A stretch of DNA of 64,000 nt from 67-14 sp020438345 (GCA_937872475.1 CALMSY010000011.1:1-64000); one strand, 5' to 3'; positions 1 through 9,833 are shown, counted from the first letter of the stretch. Notes: generated by a model from the letters alone, not told the origin. Numbers and translations are program-made.

Positions 1-115
1 CCAACGCCACCCCACCCCCATGCATCAAACGGGAGTTAGCCGCATTGACGATCGCATCCCCTTCGAACTTGGCGATGTCTCCTCGCTCGAGCTTCATCGC
101 CGGGTTGTTCGTCAC
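1..115 (-). CDS. Macro-domain (ADP-ribose-binding) protein, partial, cut by the left window edge
   Basis: Only the N-terminus is visible. Read on the minus strand from a GTG at 115-113, the product carries the start of a macro domain: a short lead, then MKLERGDIAKFEGD, AIVNAANSRL and MHGGGVAL. The VNAAN stretch and the following HGGGVA are the ADP-ribose-binding signature, closest in wording to the archaeal AF1521 type of macro domain. The GTG overlaps the TGA of the helicase gene upstream (GTGA), so the two are probably translationally coupled; an internal ATG at 97-95 is an alternative start with no better ribosome binding site. Family members bind ADP-ribose or remove it from proteins or nucleic acids. 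Whether this one is catalytic cannot be told from 38 residues. Confidence 0.8.
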   Translation of the reverse strand, partial: MTNNPAMKLERGDIAKFEGDAIVNAANSRLMHGGGVAL

Positions 116-3100
116 GCCGCGGCGACCGAGCGGGCCGACTCGAATAGCTCGGCGGGCATGGGCCTTCGGAGCCGCCAGGTGAATCGAACGGGCTTCTCTC
201 CCTCATGTGAGACGTAGTCGACCGGCCCAAGAAAGGTGAACGGAAGGGTGCCCAACTCGCCTTCATTGCGCTCCCGGACGAAGAGCAGGATGTTCGTTCC
301 TCTTTCGCGATGGTTGATGTACCGCTGCACCGTGTCCTGGTGGGTCGCCTGCCCTGACTGCGACTCCCAATGAAAGAGCTCACGATTGATCGCATAGTCG
401 CGGTACATGGTGGTCGGTGAGTAGTCACGCTCAGCCTTGTACAGGGTTACGAAGAAGACATCAGAGTTCGCCTCAGGAACCGGAAGAACCCCTTCCCGAG
501 GCCCTTTGGGCTTGACCCCGGATCCGTACCCCAAAGCAGCTACTACCTCCTCACGGGAATACCTTGCATGAACGTTGAGTGGCTCGTCTGCCGGTTCGGA
601 GACCTCAGTCAGCGTGGTAGCCCGCCTATCGAGAGCTCCAAACAGTTGGCTCAGTTCATCCTTCACGGTTTCCAAGGTCCAAAAATCCTTGAAGAATTCG
701 TCAAGATCATCACGGCCAGATTTCCCCGAGCCAAGGCCCCAGGCGAGCATCGTCAATAGTCGCTGCTGGGTGAGGGAATGCTGAGCCAGAACGGGCGGAC
801 GGGCGGAGCTCAGAATCTGCCGATAGAAAGCGTTGCGTTCGGGATCATCGATGTGGGTCAAGCGGCTCAGGTTCCTCAGTGCAACAGTTTCGAGTTCCTC
901 GTCTGCTGCTGCATGAGCGGGGAGACCCGCCCTTCTCCTGAAGAATGTCCAGGAGCGTTTTCCTCGGTAAATGTCCTCAAGGCGGTGTGCGAAATTCTCG
1001 ACGAAATCTTCGAGGGTGATACCGGGTCCTGCTTGTTTGAGTTCAGCCACAAGCTGGGCTGGCTTCGAGTGGCGTGACGCCTCGCGGAGGCTGTCCAAAA
1101 TGATCTCTTCGCTCACTCGGTCGAGGTCGATCGTGCACCCGGCGGGTAGAAACGGAAACTGTTTGGTTACCTGATCCTCGATGCTGCCCCGTCTCCTGTC
1201 GACGATGGCCGCGAGTTTTTGGTCAAACCGAAACTCCTTGCGATGCTGACCGATCAGGTCGATCACCGTCAAGTGACTCTTTCCTTCAGCCCGCCTGAGT
1301 CCACGACCGAGTTGCTGGGCGAACAGAGTTGCTGACTGGGTTGGACGTAGCAAGAGGAGACAATCGACATCCGGTACGTCCACCCCTTCACCCAGAACCT
1401 CGACCGAGAAAACACAACGAATCTCACCGCGTGCGAGGCGCGTCAAAGTCTCTGCCCTGAACTCGACTGAGTCATCGCCGGTCAAGGCAACGCTTTCCAT
1501 ACCTGCCTCGGTGAATTTCCGAGCCATGAAGCGCGCATGCTCTTTCGAAACGCAGAAGCCGAGGGCGCGCATGCTCCCGGGGTCAGCGACAATTCGCTGG
1601 ACGTTCTCCAGGGTCTTCGCGACCCTGATGTCGTCACCGGTGTAGAGGTTGCTCAGCTCCTCCGTGACGTAGTTCCCCCGACGCCAGGTAACTTGACCAA
1701 GGTCGATGCCGTCCGCTACGCCGAAGTACTGGAAGGGCACTAGGAATCCTTGGTCAATCGCCTCCCAAAGTCGAAGCTCGACAGCGATCCGGCCACCAAA
1801 CCACTCCGTAACGTCCTGACCGTCGAGTCGTTCCGGAGTGGCAGTCAGCCCCAAGAGTTCCCTAGGTCGAAGGTGACTGAGGAGCCGATCGTAGCTAGCT
1901 GCTTTCGCGTGGTGGAACTCATCGACCACGACGACGTCGAACGCCTCGGGATCGATCGCGTCAATCCTGTCCTGACCAAGTGATTGCACCATCGCAAACA
2001 CATGGCTGCCCTGGGCGATTCTTCCTCCGCCGTGGATTTCACCGAACGACTCATCTCTCATCACAGCCCGGTATGTCGCCAGGGACTGTCTCAAGATCTC
2101 CTCCCGGTGCGCGATGAAAAGCAGCGACGGGCGATTCCCCAGAGCTTTCTCTAACCGTCGGTAATCGAGAGCGGCCACAACAGTCTTGCCAGTACCGGTT
2201 GCCGCCACTACAAGGTTCTTGTGGCGGTCGCGACGCTCTCGTTCAAATCGAAGGGTTTCCAGCATGCGTTCCTGATGGGGGTAAGGCCTAACCTCGAGGT
2301 TCGCGAATGTGATGGTGTTGCTTTCACCGAGTGATCGACGATCGTGTTGAACCAATGCTTCCTCAAGAGCGTCCCCGTTCATCTCGGGGTCGTACACCTC
2401 GAAGTGCTCGGAAGCCCAGTGACTTTCGAAGGTCATCCGTACGCGGTCGATCACATGCCCCGCATCTGAGGATGAGAGTCGGACGTTCCACTCGAGTCCA
2501 TCGAACAGTGCCGTATGCGACAGGTTTGAAGAACCCACGTAGGCAGTGTTCAGACCCGAGTCGCGCTCCAGCAACCAAGCCTTGGCGTGAAGCTTCGTCG
2601 TTCGCGCGTCGAGCGCTACTCGGACTTCCGCCCCCAAGGAGTGCAGTTCGTCGACAGCCCGCTTCTCAGTGGCTCCCATGTAGGTAGTGGTGATCACTCG
2701 AACTTGGCCACCTCGCCGAACTACACCTTCCAGGGCTTCACGCAGCTGGCGAACTCCTGACCAGATGACGAACGCGCAGATCAGATCGACTCGATCGGCC
2801 GATGCCAACTCGGCCTTGAGCTCGGACCCAATGTTCGGTTGGCCTTCGGCATTGACCAAAAGGTCGCTTTGACTGAAGGGCGTGGCGGGCCTGGTTGGCA
2901 GGTCAACCACGCTTCCGGTCGTTGAAACCGGCTTGATGCCTTCTAAAACGCGCGCCGGCAGATCGATCGCGTCGAGTGATTCTGGGTCGAGCAGACGGAG
3001 AACCTCGTTTACGGTAGCCGCTTGGTCGCTGGACGGTTGGTCGTCATCTAGGCCGATGCGAATCTGGTCGCGTGCAAAAAGGGCCAACCTGGAGGGAGCT

Positions 3101-3228
3101 TCGGCCGGATCAAGTTCTGAGACTTCCAACCGTTCGTCTATCAGCAACTCGAGCCTGCGAGCGAGAGACTCGGTCACGAGTTCATCCCGCGGCCCGGGTT
3201 TGAAACCTTCCTCTCCCTCGTCAGACAC
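112..3228 (-). CDS. PLD-nuclease / SF2 helicase / DUF3427 fusion protein, probable defence gene
   Basis: A 1038-residue protein with three parts. Residues about 130-270 form a phospholipase-D-like nuclease domain with H214-x-K216 and GSSN at 232-235. Residues about 310-690 are a superfamily 2 helicase: Walker A ATGTGKT at 343-349, DEFH box at 436-439, then a GLTATPER motif III-like segment and a C-terminal helicase lobe with the QQLGRGLRR motif VI. The last 300 residues fit DUF3427. Proteins of this layout are common in restriction-like and phage-defence loci; a role in restricting foreign DNA is inference. The start is GTG; no in-frame ATG lies just upstream and no strong Shine-Dalgarno is visible. 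It overlaps the macro-domain gene by 4 bases. Confidence 0.88.
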   Translation of the reverse strand: MSDEGEEGFKPGPRDELVTESLARRLELLIDERLEVSELDPAEAPSRLALFARDQIRIGLDDDQPSSDQAATVNEVLRLLDPESLDAIDLPARVLEGIKPVSTTGSVVDLPTRPATPFSQSDLLVNAEGQPNIGSELKAELASADRVDLICAFVIWSGVRQLREALEGVVRRGGQVRVITTTYMGATEKRAVDELHSLGAEVRVALDARTTKLHAKAWLLERDSGLNTAYVGSSNLSHTALFDGLEWNVRLSSSDAGHVIDRVRMTFESHWASEHFEVYDPEMNGDALEEALVQHDRRSLGESNTITFANLEVRPYPHQERMLETLRFERERRDRHKNLVVAATGTGKTVVAALDYRRLEKALGNRPSLLFIAHREEILRQSLATYRAVMRDESFGEIHGGGRIAQGSHVFAMVQSLGQDRIDAIDPEAFDVVVVDEFHHAKAASYDRLLSHLRPRELLGLTATPERLDGQDVTEWFGGRIAVELRLWEAIDQGFLVPFQYFGVADGIDLGQVTWRRGNYVTEELSNLYTGDDIRVAKTLENVQRIVADPGSMRALGFCVSKEHARFMARKFTEAGMESVALTGDDSVEFRAETLTRLARGEIRCVFSVEVLGEGVDVPDVDCLLLLRPTQSATLFAQQLGRGLRRAEGKSHLTVIDLIGQHRKEFRFDQKLAAIVDRRRGSIEDQVTKQFPFLPAGCTIDLDRVSEEIILDSLREASRHSKPAQLVAELKQAGPGITLEDFVENFAHRLEDIYRGKRSWTFFRRRAGLPAHAAADEELETVALRNLSRLTHIDDPERNAFYRQILSSARPPVLAQHSLTQQRLLTMLAWGLGSGKSGRDDLDEFFKDFWTLETVKDELSQLFGALDRRATTLTEVSEPADEPLNVHARYSREEVVAALGYGSGVKPKGPREGVLPVPEANSDVFFVTLYKAERDYSPTTMYRDYAINRELFHWESQSGQATHQDTVQRYINHRERGTNILLFVRERNEGELGTLPFTFLGPVDYVSHEGEKPVRFTWRLRRPMPAELFESARSVAAA

Positions 3229-3309
3229 GGGCAGATCATATGGGTGGATCCAGCCTCAGACCGGAATCACAAGTGTGTGACGGAATAGCAACGGAGTGGT
3301 GCGAATCTC

Positions 3310-3337
3310 TTGACGACGCCACTCACGGGAGTAGTCT
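3310..3337 (+). promoter_or_regulatory. Putative promoter of the small coiled-coil gene, possibly leaderless
   Basis: TTGACG (3310-3315), a 16-base spacer and TAGTCT (3332-3337) resemble a sigma-70 promoter. The -10-like hexamer ends 6 bases before the ATG at 3344, so transcription would begin at or next to the start codon, as in leaderless actinobacterial mRNAs. No Shine-Dalgarno is present, which agrees with that reading. Confidence 0.35.
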
Positions 3338-3343
3338 GAATTT

Positions 3344-3610
3344 ATGGCCCTTCAGCCTCAACAGACTTCCTGGACCGATGAGCGGCTTGATGATCTGAAT
3401 CAGTCGATTCGGGACGGGTTCGGCCGCAATGATCGGGGCCATCAGGAGTTTCGGCAGGAGATGCGCGAAATGCGAGCTGAAATGAACGATCGGTTCGACC
3501 GCATGAGCGATCGGTTCGACTCGTTCCATCGAGTCATGATCGTTGGGCTGTTCTCCATGTGCGGGGCTATCCTCGCGTCCGTGGTCGCCGGGCTGATCAC
3601 CCTCAACTGA
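3344..3610 (+). CDS. Small coiled-coil protein with one C-terminal membrane segment
   Basis: The 88-residue product has a charged, heptad-like N-terminal part (about 12-62) with repeated R-E-M and D-R-F-D runs, then a single hydrophobic helix (about 65-85) ending at LITLN. This looks like a tail-anchored membrane protein with a cytoplasmic coiled coil. Small proteins of this layout are frequent in high-GC actinobacteria but I know no defined function. It starts at ATG 3344 with no Shine-Dalgarno. It lies between the defence-type helicase (divergent) and the Fe-S cluster genes (same strand, 174 bases away) and shows no clear operon membership. Confidence 0.65.
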   Translation: MALQPQQTSWTDERLDDLNQSIRDGFGRNDRGHQEFRQEMREMRAEMNDRFDRMSDRFDSFHRVMIVGLFSMCGAILASVVAGLITLN

Positions 3611-3642
3611 TTCCCTGCTCGCCAAATTCCGCATGGGAAGTG

Positions 3643-3660
3643 CATTAGGGAACCCTAATG
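3643..3660. promoter_or_regulatory. Perfect palindrome CATTAGGG-AA-CCCTAATG, candidate operator of the suf genes
   Basis: Eight-base arms match perfectly around AA. It lies 125 bases before the Rieske start, in the only plausible promoter region of the suf cluster. The outer form ATTAG-N6-CTAAT recurs at 19712-19729 upstream of a sirohydrochlorin-type chelatase gene. As RNA it could also form a 7-bp stem with a GAAC loop, but no T-run follows, so an operator is more likely than a terminator. The regulator is not identified. Confidence 0.55.
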
Positions 3661-3684
3661 GATGCTGCCCGGCGGTGGGCTTCG

Positions 3685-3695
3685 TTAGAATCTAA
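3685..3695. promoter_or_regulatory. Short palindrome TTAGA-A-TCTAA with a -10-like TAGAAT
   Basis: The 5-base arms enclose one base. TAGAAT (3686-3691) inside it is one mismatch from a TATAAT -10 box, which would put the 18-bp palindrome at 3643-3660 at or upstream of the -35 region. No convincing -35 hexamer was found, so the promoter assignment is tentative. Confidence 0.3.
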
Positions 3696-3784
3696 TTCCG
3701 AGCCTGATTGTCGGCTTATTTTCCGGGTATGTCCGCAACTGGCCTGTGGTCCAGCGCACTCCCGGCCCCCTCCCCTTCACCTTC

Positions 3785-4108
3785 ATGAGCAACGAAACGA
3801 CAAAAATCCCCGTATGCCCTGTCTCCGAGCTTTTGCCCGGCGACCGCCGGATCATCGAACACGAAGGCGAGCTGCTCGCTGTTGTGAACTGCGCCGGCGA
3901 ACTGTTCGGAATCGAGGATCGCTGCTCCCATGACGACGGGCCGCTCGCGGAGGGCGAAATTGACCAGGAAGCCTGCACCCTGGAATGCCCACGGCACGGC
4001 TCCCTCTTCGACCTGCGGACCGGCAAGCCGAAGACTCTCCCGGCCTACCAGCCAGTCAAGGTTTTTCCGGTCGAAGTAATCGACGACATCATCACCCTGG
4101 AGGTTTGA
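3785..4108 (+). CDS. Rieske-type [2Fe-2S] ferredoxin of the suf cluster
   Basis: The 107-residue protein has one Rieske domain with the cluster ligands C47-S-H49 and C68-P-R-H71. There is no signal peptide, so it is a cytoplasmic ferredoxin of the kind found as small subunits of dioxygenases (NirD/BphF-like). The ATG at 3785 gives the usual family length; a GTG at 3746 would add 13 residues (VQRTPGPLPFTF and so on) unlike the family. Neither start has a good Shine-Dalgarno. It lies 3 bases before sufB on the same strand. Rieske ferredoxins occur beside actinobacterial suf genes; a role as electron donor or as a client of the assembly machinery is inferred. Confidence 0.9.
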   Translation: MSNETTKIPVCPVSELLPGDRRIIEHEGELLAVVNCAGELFGIEDRCSHDDGPLAEGEIDQEACTLECPRHGSLFDLRTGKPKTLPAYQPVKVFPVEVIDDIITLEV

Positions 4109-4111
4109 TCC

Positions 4112-5537
<1,426 letters not shown>

Positions 5538-5545
<8 letters not shown>

Positions 5546-6719
5546 CTCAGGCTCCGTGGAGATGACAGTCACCGAACCCGCCTGGCTGACCGAACGGCGC
5601 GAAAAAGGTACCCGACTGGTCGAGACGATCGAGCTTCCCAATGCCAAAACCAAAGGCTGGGAATTCACCGACATCTCAAAGCTGGACCTCGACGCCTACG
5701 CCGACAGTCCGGCAGAGGTGACGATCAGCGGCGGCTCCGATGAAATCGTCGTGTTGCCGCTCAACGAAGCCCTCGCGGACCACTCCGATCTGCTGGCCGG
5801 GAAGCTCGGTTCGCTCGTTTCCACCGATGACCCGTTTGTCGCCCGCAACGAAGCCGCGCTCGGTGACGGTGTGCTCGTCTACGTGCCGAAAAACGTTGAA
5901 TGCGAAGAGGCAGTCAGAATCGACCTGAAACTCGACACCGACGGTGTCGCCGTGAACTGGCGAACCTTGATCGTGCTCGAGGAAGGCGCCAGGGCCGAAG
6001 TCTGGGAACACCACGGATCCGACTCCGACGAAACCGACGCACTGCTCAACACCGTGGTCGAACTGGTTGTCGGCCCGGCCGCCAACCTTCACTACGTCTC
6101 AACCCAGGACCTCTCCGAAAAAGCCTGGCTCTTCTCAACCCAGCGCGGCGAAGTCCAGCGCGACGGCTCGCTCGACTGGGCGACACTCGGCTTCGGCGGA
6201 GGCGGCGGCAAGGTACGCATGACCACCAACCTGGCCGGCACCGGCTCAGACGCGAAAGTCACCGGTGGCTATGCGGGCGGCAACTCCCAGCACATCGATT
6301 ACGACACACTCCAGGAACACGCGGCCGAACACACCACTTCCGACCTCGCCTTCCGCGGAGTCCTGGCAGACAGCTCCACGGCTGTCTGGCGCGGCATGAT
6401 CAAAGTGGATGAAGGTGCCCAGCAGACCGACGCCTTCCAGGAATGCCGCAACATGCTGCTCTCCACCGATGCTCACGCGGATGCGATCCCGGGACTTGAG
6501 ATCCTCGCCGACGACGTTGCCTGCACTCACGCGGCGGCGATCGCCCAGGTCGACAAGGACCAGCTCTTTTATCTTGAGTCACGCGGCCTGAGCGAGGAAA
6601 CCTCGCGCAGCCTTGTGGTCGAAGGGTTCCTGCAGTCGCTGGTCGAACGGCTCGGCGAAGGCAGCGTCCGTGAAGAGATCGCGGAGCGTCTGGAGCGCCG
6701 GCTCGCAGAAATCCTCTAG
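5538..6719 (+). CDS. sufD: Fe-S cluster assembly protein SufD
   Basis: The 393-residue protein is the SufD paralogue of SufB and ends with the family-typical QLFYLESRGLSEE segment and a helical tail. It partners SufB and SufC in the cytoplasmic cluster-assembly complex. The start is TTG at 5538, inside the end of sufB, chosen because GGAGGG lies at 5527-5532, five bases upstream. An ATG at 5562 would shorten the protein by 8 residues and has a poorly spaced binding site. The overlap implies coupled translation with sufB. Confidence 0.95.
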
Positions 6720-6738
6720 GGATTCCAGGAAAGCGGCA

Positions 6739-7377
6739 ATGCCGCAGGTGCTCCCCGATCACATAACCACGGTCCTGTTCGACATGGACGGGGTGCTGAT
6801 TGATTCCTCGGTCGCGGTCGAGATGGCTTACGGCGAGTGGGCGAGGGAGAACGGATACCGCCGGGACGAAGTGCTTGAAATCGTCCACGGACGCCGGACC
6901 ATCGAGGTAGTTCAACACTTTGGCTTCGACGAAGACCCGGAAGGCGAAGCCGACCGGCTGGAACGTCTGATCGCGGAGAAGGCAACGACCGAGCATGCGA
7001 TCCGGCCCACCTGTGATCTCTTTCGTTCACTGGATTCGGCGCGACTGGCCGTGGCTACATCCGCCCGGAGGGCCACGGCTCTCAGCAACCTCCGGGTGCT
7101 CGGGCTTGAGCGGCCCACGGTTCTGGTCACGGGCCAGGACGTCAGGCTCGGCAAGCCGGCCCCTGATCCCTACCTCCTTGCGGCCGGGAAACTGGGTGTT
7201 CATCCCGGAGAATGCGTGGTAATAGAAGATGCCCCGGCCGGCATTCAGGCCGGACTCGCGGCGGGCGCCCATGTGATCGCGTTGACAACGACTCACAAGG
7301 CAGACGAGCTCAAAGCAGCTGATCAGGTCACGGAACCAGAGCGATTGCGGGACATTTTCAGACAGCTCACCGCATAG
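6739..7377 (+). CDS. HAD-superfamily sugar-phosphatase / beta-phosphoglucomutase-like hydrolase
   Basis: The 212-residue protein has all HAD motifs: nucleophile D15 and acid D17 in FDMDGV, a serine in ATSARR, the lysine of GKPAPDPY, and the metal-binding acids of VIEDAPAG. A helical cap between about residues 20 and 85 puts it with the phosphoglucomutase-like subfamily I hydrolases. The substrate is probably a small sugar phosphate, but it cannot be named. It starts at ATG 6739 behind AGGAAAG, 19 bases after sufD, and may be cotranscribed with the suf genes. Confidence 0.88.
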   Translation: MPQVLPDHITTVLFDMDGVLIDSSVAVEMAYGEWARENGYRRDEVLEIVHGRRTIEVVQHFGFDEDPEGEADRLERLIAEKATTEHAIRPTCDLFRSLDSARLAVATSARRATALSNLRVLGLERPTVLVTGQDVRLGKPAPDPYLLAAGKLGVHPGECVVIEDAPAGIQAGLAAGAHVIALTTTHKADELKAADQVTEPERLRDIFRQLTA

Positions 7378-7398
7378 ATGCGGCGGTGACCACGCTGG

Positions 7399-8256
7399 TC
7401 AGAGGCGCGAGTAGCGACGCATGGTCAGGGGAGCGAAAATCGCAATCAGGATTGCCGAGGATGCGAAAACCCAGATCAGGTCGGAGGTCTCGGCACCAGT
7501 GCCCATCAAACCCCGGACCGCGCTGGTCAGGTGGGTAACCGGATTGAGATTTACAACCGTCTGAAGCCAATTCGGCATGGTGTCCGGGTTGACAAAGATG
7601 TTCGAGGCGAACATCAACGGGAACAGCACCGTCATCGCGAGATTGAGGACCGCTTCCGGGGTCCGCATGACCAGGCCCAGCAGGGTCCAGATCCAGGAGA
7701 CACTGAAAGCGAACACGATCGTCAGGCCGATGCCGGCGACCACACCGAGCACCCCGCCGGCCGGCCGGAACCCGATGATCAGGCTGAGGATCAACACCAC
7801 CGTGGCAGCGAGAATGAAACGCACTGCATCACCGAGCAGCAGACCGACCATCGGTGCCGGACGCCAAATCGGCAGGGAACGGAAACGATCGAAGACACCC
7901 TTCTTGATGTCGTTGTTCAAACCCATCCCCGCGTACATCGTTATGAAGACAACCGTCTGAACGAGGATGCCCGGGGCCAGAACCTGGATGTACTCGGTCG
8001 GAGAACCCTCGAGTGCGCCGCCGAACAGGTAGGTGAAGAGCAGGGTGAACATGATCGGGAACATGGTCACGTCAAAGAGCTGCTCCGGCACATGCTTGAT
8101 CTTCAGCATTGCCCGCCAGCCGAAAGTAAGCGAGGCCGAAACCGGTCCCGGACGATCGGGCCGGTTTCGACCGCCGAGAACCGAACGGAGCTTCTCGTCA
8201 TCGAGGACACCGGCGCCCGGTTCAGCGGTTCCGTCCATGGCTGAGCTCACGGTCAT
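7399..8256 (-). CDS. ABC-2 type permease (DrrB-like exporter subunit)
   Basis: The 285-residue membrane protein has about six hydrophobic segments in the ABC-2 arrangement and resembles daunorubicin-resistance DrrB permeases. The N-terminal 45 residues are polar and cytoplasmic. It would form a homodimer or heteromer with the ATPase encoded just upstream; the two genes overlap as ATGA, so they are translationally coupled. Transported substrate unknown: such exporters carry drugs, lipids or polyketide-like compounds. It converges on the HAD gene with a 21-base gap. Confidence 0.9.
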   Translation of the reverse strand: MTVSSAMDGTAEPGAGVLDDEKLRSVLGGRNRPDRPGPVSASLTFGWRAMLKIKHVPEQLFDVTMFPIMFTLLFTYLFGGALEGSPTEYIQVLAPGILVQTVVFITMYAGMGLNNDIKKGVFDRFRSLPIWRPAPMVGLLLGDAVRFILAATVVLILSLIIGFRPAGGVLGVVAGIGLTIVFAFSVSWIWTLLGLVMRTPEAVLNLAMTVLFPLMFASNIFVNPDTMPNWLQTVVNLNPVTHLTSAVRGLMGTGAETSDLIWVFASSAILIAIFAPLTMRRYSRL

Positions 8257-9242
8257 CGAACCGCCTCCTTCCGTCCGCGTTCATCAACATTTTCAGAATC
8301 CTCCTCGGCCGGGTGGCCGGTGAGAGCGAGGAAGACCTCGTCGAGGCTGGGCTGGCCGAGAGAGAATTCGGTCACTTCCACCCCGGCCCCGTTCAGTTCA
8401 GTCAACGCCGTGGCGACCCGGGTCGGATCGTCGGCTCTGGCCGAAAGTGAGATTCCATCCGATTCACGGGTCACTTCGACTCCGAGTGAAATCGCCAGCA
8501 TCTGTTCGGCCTTGCCTGTCTGTTCAGGGTCGGCGACCCTCACGTGGAGCGCCCCGGCACCGACCGAAGCCTTGAGCTCGGAGCTTGTGCCTTCCGCGAT
8601 CACCTTGCCGTGGTCGATAACCGCGATCCGGTCGGCCAGCTGGTCGGCCTCATCGAGGTACTGGGTGGTCAAAAGGACGGAGGTTCCATCGGCGACCAGA
8701 GCGCGGACCACATTCCACACCTGGTTTCGGCTGCGGGGGTCAAGACCGGTGGTCGGTTCGTCAAGGAAGATCAGGTCGGGCGTGACCACGATGCTGGCGG
8801 CGATGTCGATCCTCCGGCGCATCCCTCCCGAGTAGTTCTTGATCTGACGGTCGGCGGCATCGGCAAGGCCGAAAGCTTCAAGCAGCTCGGCCGCGCGGAC
8901 TTTCGATCCGGCTTTGTCGAAGCCGAGCAGGCGGGCCAGCATCACAAGATTTTCGGTGCCGGTCAGGTCTTCATCAACCGATGCGTACTGGCCGGTCATG
9001 CTTACCCGGCTGCGGACCCGGTCGGCCTCCCTGACCACATCGTGCCCCAGCACCGTTGCGCTGCCGCCATCCGGATGAAGGAGTGTTGCCAGCATGCGGA
9101 TCGTGGTGGTCTTGCCGGCACCGTTCGGGCCGAGTAGCCCGAAGACCATCCCCGGGGCAATGTTCAGATCAACCCCGTCTACCGCCCGGTTTTCACCGAA
9201 GACCTTGACCAGGCCCTTTGTTTGAATCGCGAATTCGGTCAC
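8253..9242 (-). CDS. ABC exporter ATP-binding protein (DrrA-like)
   Basis: The 329-residue ATPase has Walker A GPNGAGKT at 38-45, the signature YSGGMRRR, Walker B LIFLDEPTTGLD, and the C-terminal extension typical of DrrA-type drug exporters. I chose the GTG at 9242 (VTEFAIQTKG) because the family begins there; upstream in-frame sequence (17 codons) is unlike it. It forms an exporter with the ABC-2 permease that follows. No regulator of this pair is adjacent except the HTH-TOBE gene upstream on the same strand, which looks molybdate-related, not drug-related. Confidence 0.92.
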   Translation of the reverse strand: MTEFAIQTKGLVKVFGENRAVDGVDLNIAPGMVFGLLGPNGAGKTTTIRMLATLLHPDGGSATVLGHDVVREADRVRSRVSMTGQYASVDEDLTGTENLVMLARLLGFDKAGSKVRAAELLEAFGLADAADRQIKNYSGGMRRRIDIAASIVVTPDLIFLDEPTTGLDPRSRNQVWNVVRALVADGTSVLLTTQYLDEADQLADRIAVIDHGKVIAEGTSSELKASVGAGALHVRVADPEQTGKAEQMLAISLGVEVTRESDGISLSARADDPTRVATALTELNGAGVEVTEFSLGQPSLDEVFLALTGHPAEEDSENVDERGRKEAVR

Positions 9243-9301
9243 CGGATCACCGTAACAACCCAATACCCGCTTCGAGGGCGGATAACCGCACAATTCGGAA
9301 A

Positions 9302-9314
9302 CCCGCCGTGCGGG
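9302..9314 (-). terminator. Weak hairpin after the HTH-TOBE gene
   Basis: CCCGC-CGT-GCGGG forms a 5-bp GC stem. Read on the minus strand it is followed by TTT. It lies between the HTH-TOBE gene and the ABC exporter genes and would separate the two transcripts. The stem is short, so this is tentative. Confidence 0.3.
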
Positions 9315-9358
9315 GCGGCAAACCGGAAAATCAGGGAAAGCGGGGTGCCACGTTCGGG

Positions 9359-9754
9359 CTAGAAGGCAATTTCCACCCCCACATTCGTTGCTTTGGCCGT
9401 AGCGTAAACAGCCGTTCCGACTTCTATCCCGAGCTCATCCACCGCTTCGCTGCTAATCAGAGACACCAGCCGAAACGGCCCGGCCTGAATTTCAACCTGG
9501 GCCATGACCTGGTCGGACTTGACTGCGGTGACGATGCCTCTCATCCGGTTGCGAACCGAGAAGGTAGCCCCGCCCTGGGGTTCGACCCTGGCACCGGACG
9601 CTACTTGTGCGAGTTCCCGGCCATCAACGACCTGAATGCCGGCTTTGTCCTCGTGGAGCGACAGACGGCCATCGGCCGCCCAGCGCCTGATCGTGTCGTC
9701 GCTAACACCCAGCAGTGCGGCCGCGTCAGCAACCCTGAACTCTGTTTCGGACAT
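9359..9754 (-). CDS. HTH regulator with molybdate-binding TOBE/Mop domain
   Basis: The 131-residue protein joins an N-terminal MerR/excisionase-like helix-turn-helix (about 5-45, VADAAALLGVSDDTIRRWA) to a C-terminal TOBE/Mop domain (about 65-130, with SVRNRMRGIV and YATAKATNVGVEI). Mop domains bind molybdate or tungstate, so this is a plausible ModE-like molybdenum sensor. Its place beside a YdeP-type molybdoenzyme and the molybdenum cofactor genes fits. It starts at ATG 9754. A 12-bp palindrome lies about 23 bases upstream of the start and could be an autoregulatory site. DNA targets cannot be deduced here. Confidence 0.88.
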   Translation of the reverse strand: MSETEFRVADAAALLGVSDDTIRRWAADGRLSLHEDKAGIQVVDGRELAQVASGARVEPQGGATFSVRNRMRGIVTAVKSDQVMAQVEIQAGPFRLVSLISSEAVDELGIEVGTAVYATAKATNVGVEIAF

Positions 9755-9776
9755 GAGGCCAAACTATCAGCGCAGG

Positions 9777-9788
9777 GATTCGGGAATC
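9777..9788. promoter_or_regulatory. Small palindrome GATTC-GG-GAATC upstream of the HTH-TOBE gene
   Basis: Five-base arms around GG, 22 bases upstream of the start at 9754 and in the 79-base gap after the YdeP-type gene. It could be an operator for the adjacent regulator. It is short enough to be chance. Confidence 0.25.
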
Positions 9789-9833
9789 TTCGGACCGCCT
9801 CACCAGGGCAAAGGTGATTCGGATCGCTTCAAG

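Noticed and set aside
1..115. DarG-type antitoxin as identity of the macro-domain fragment
   Set aside because: The VNAAN and HGGGVA wording fits AF1521-like macro domains better than DarG, and no DarT toxin gene is visible; the fragment is too short to decide fully.
7531..8244. A 237-codon frame opposite the DrrB-like permease
   Set aside because: Highly charged shadow of a membrane protein; the sense gene is coupled to its ATPase by ATGA.
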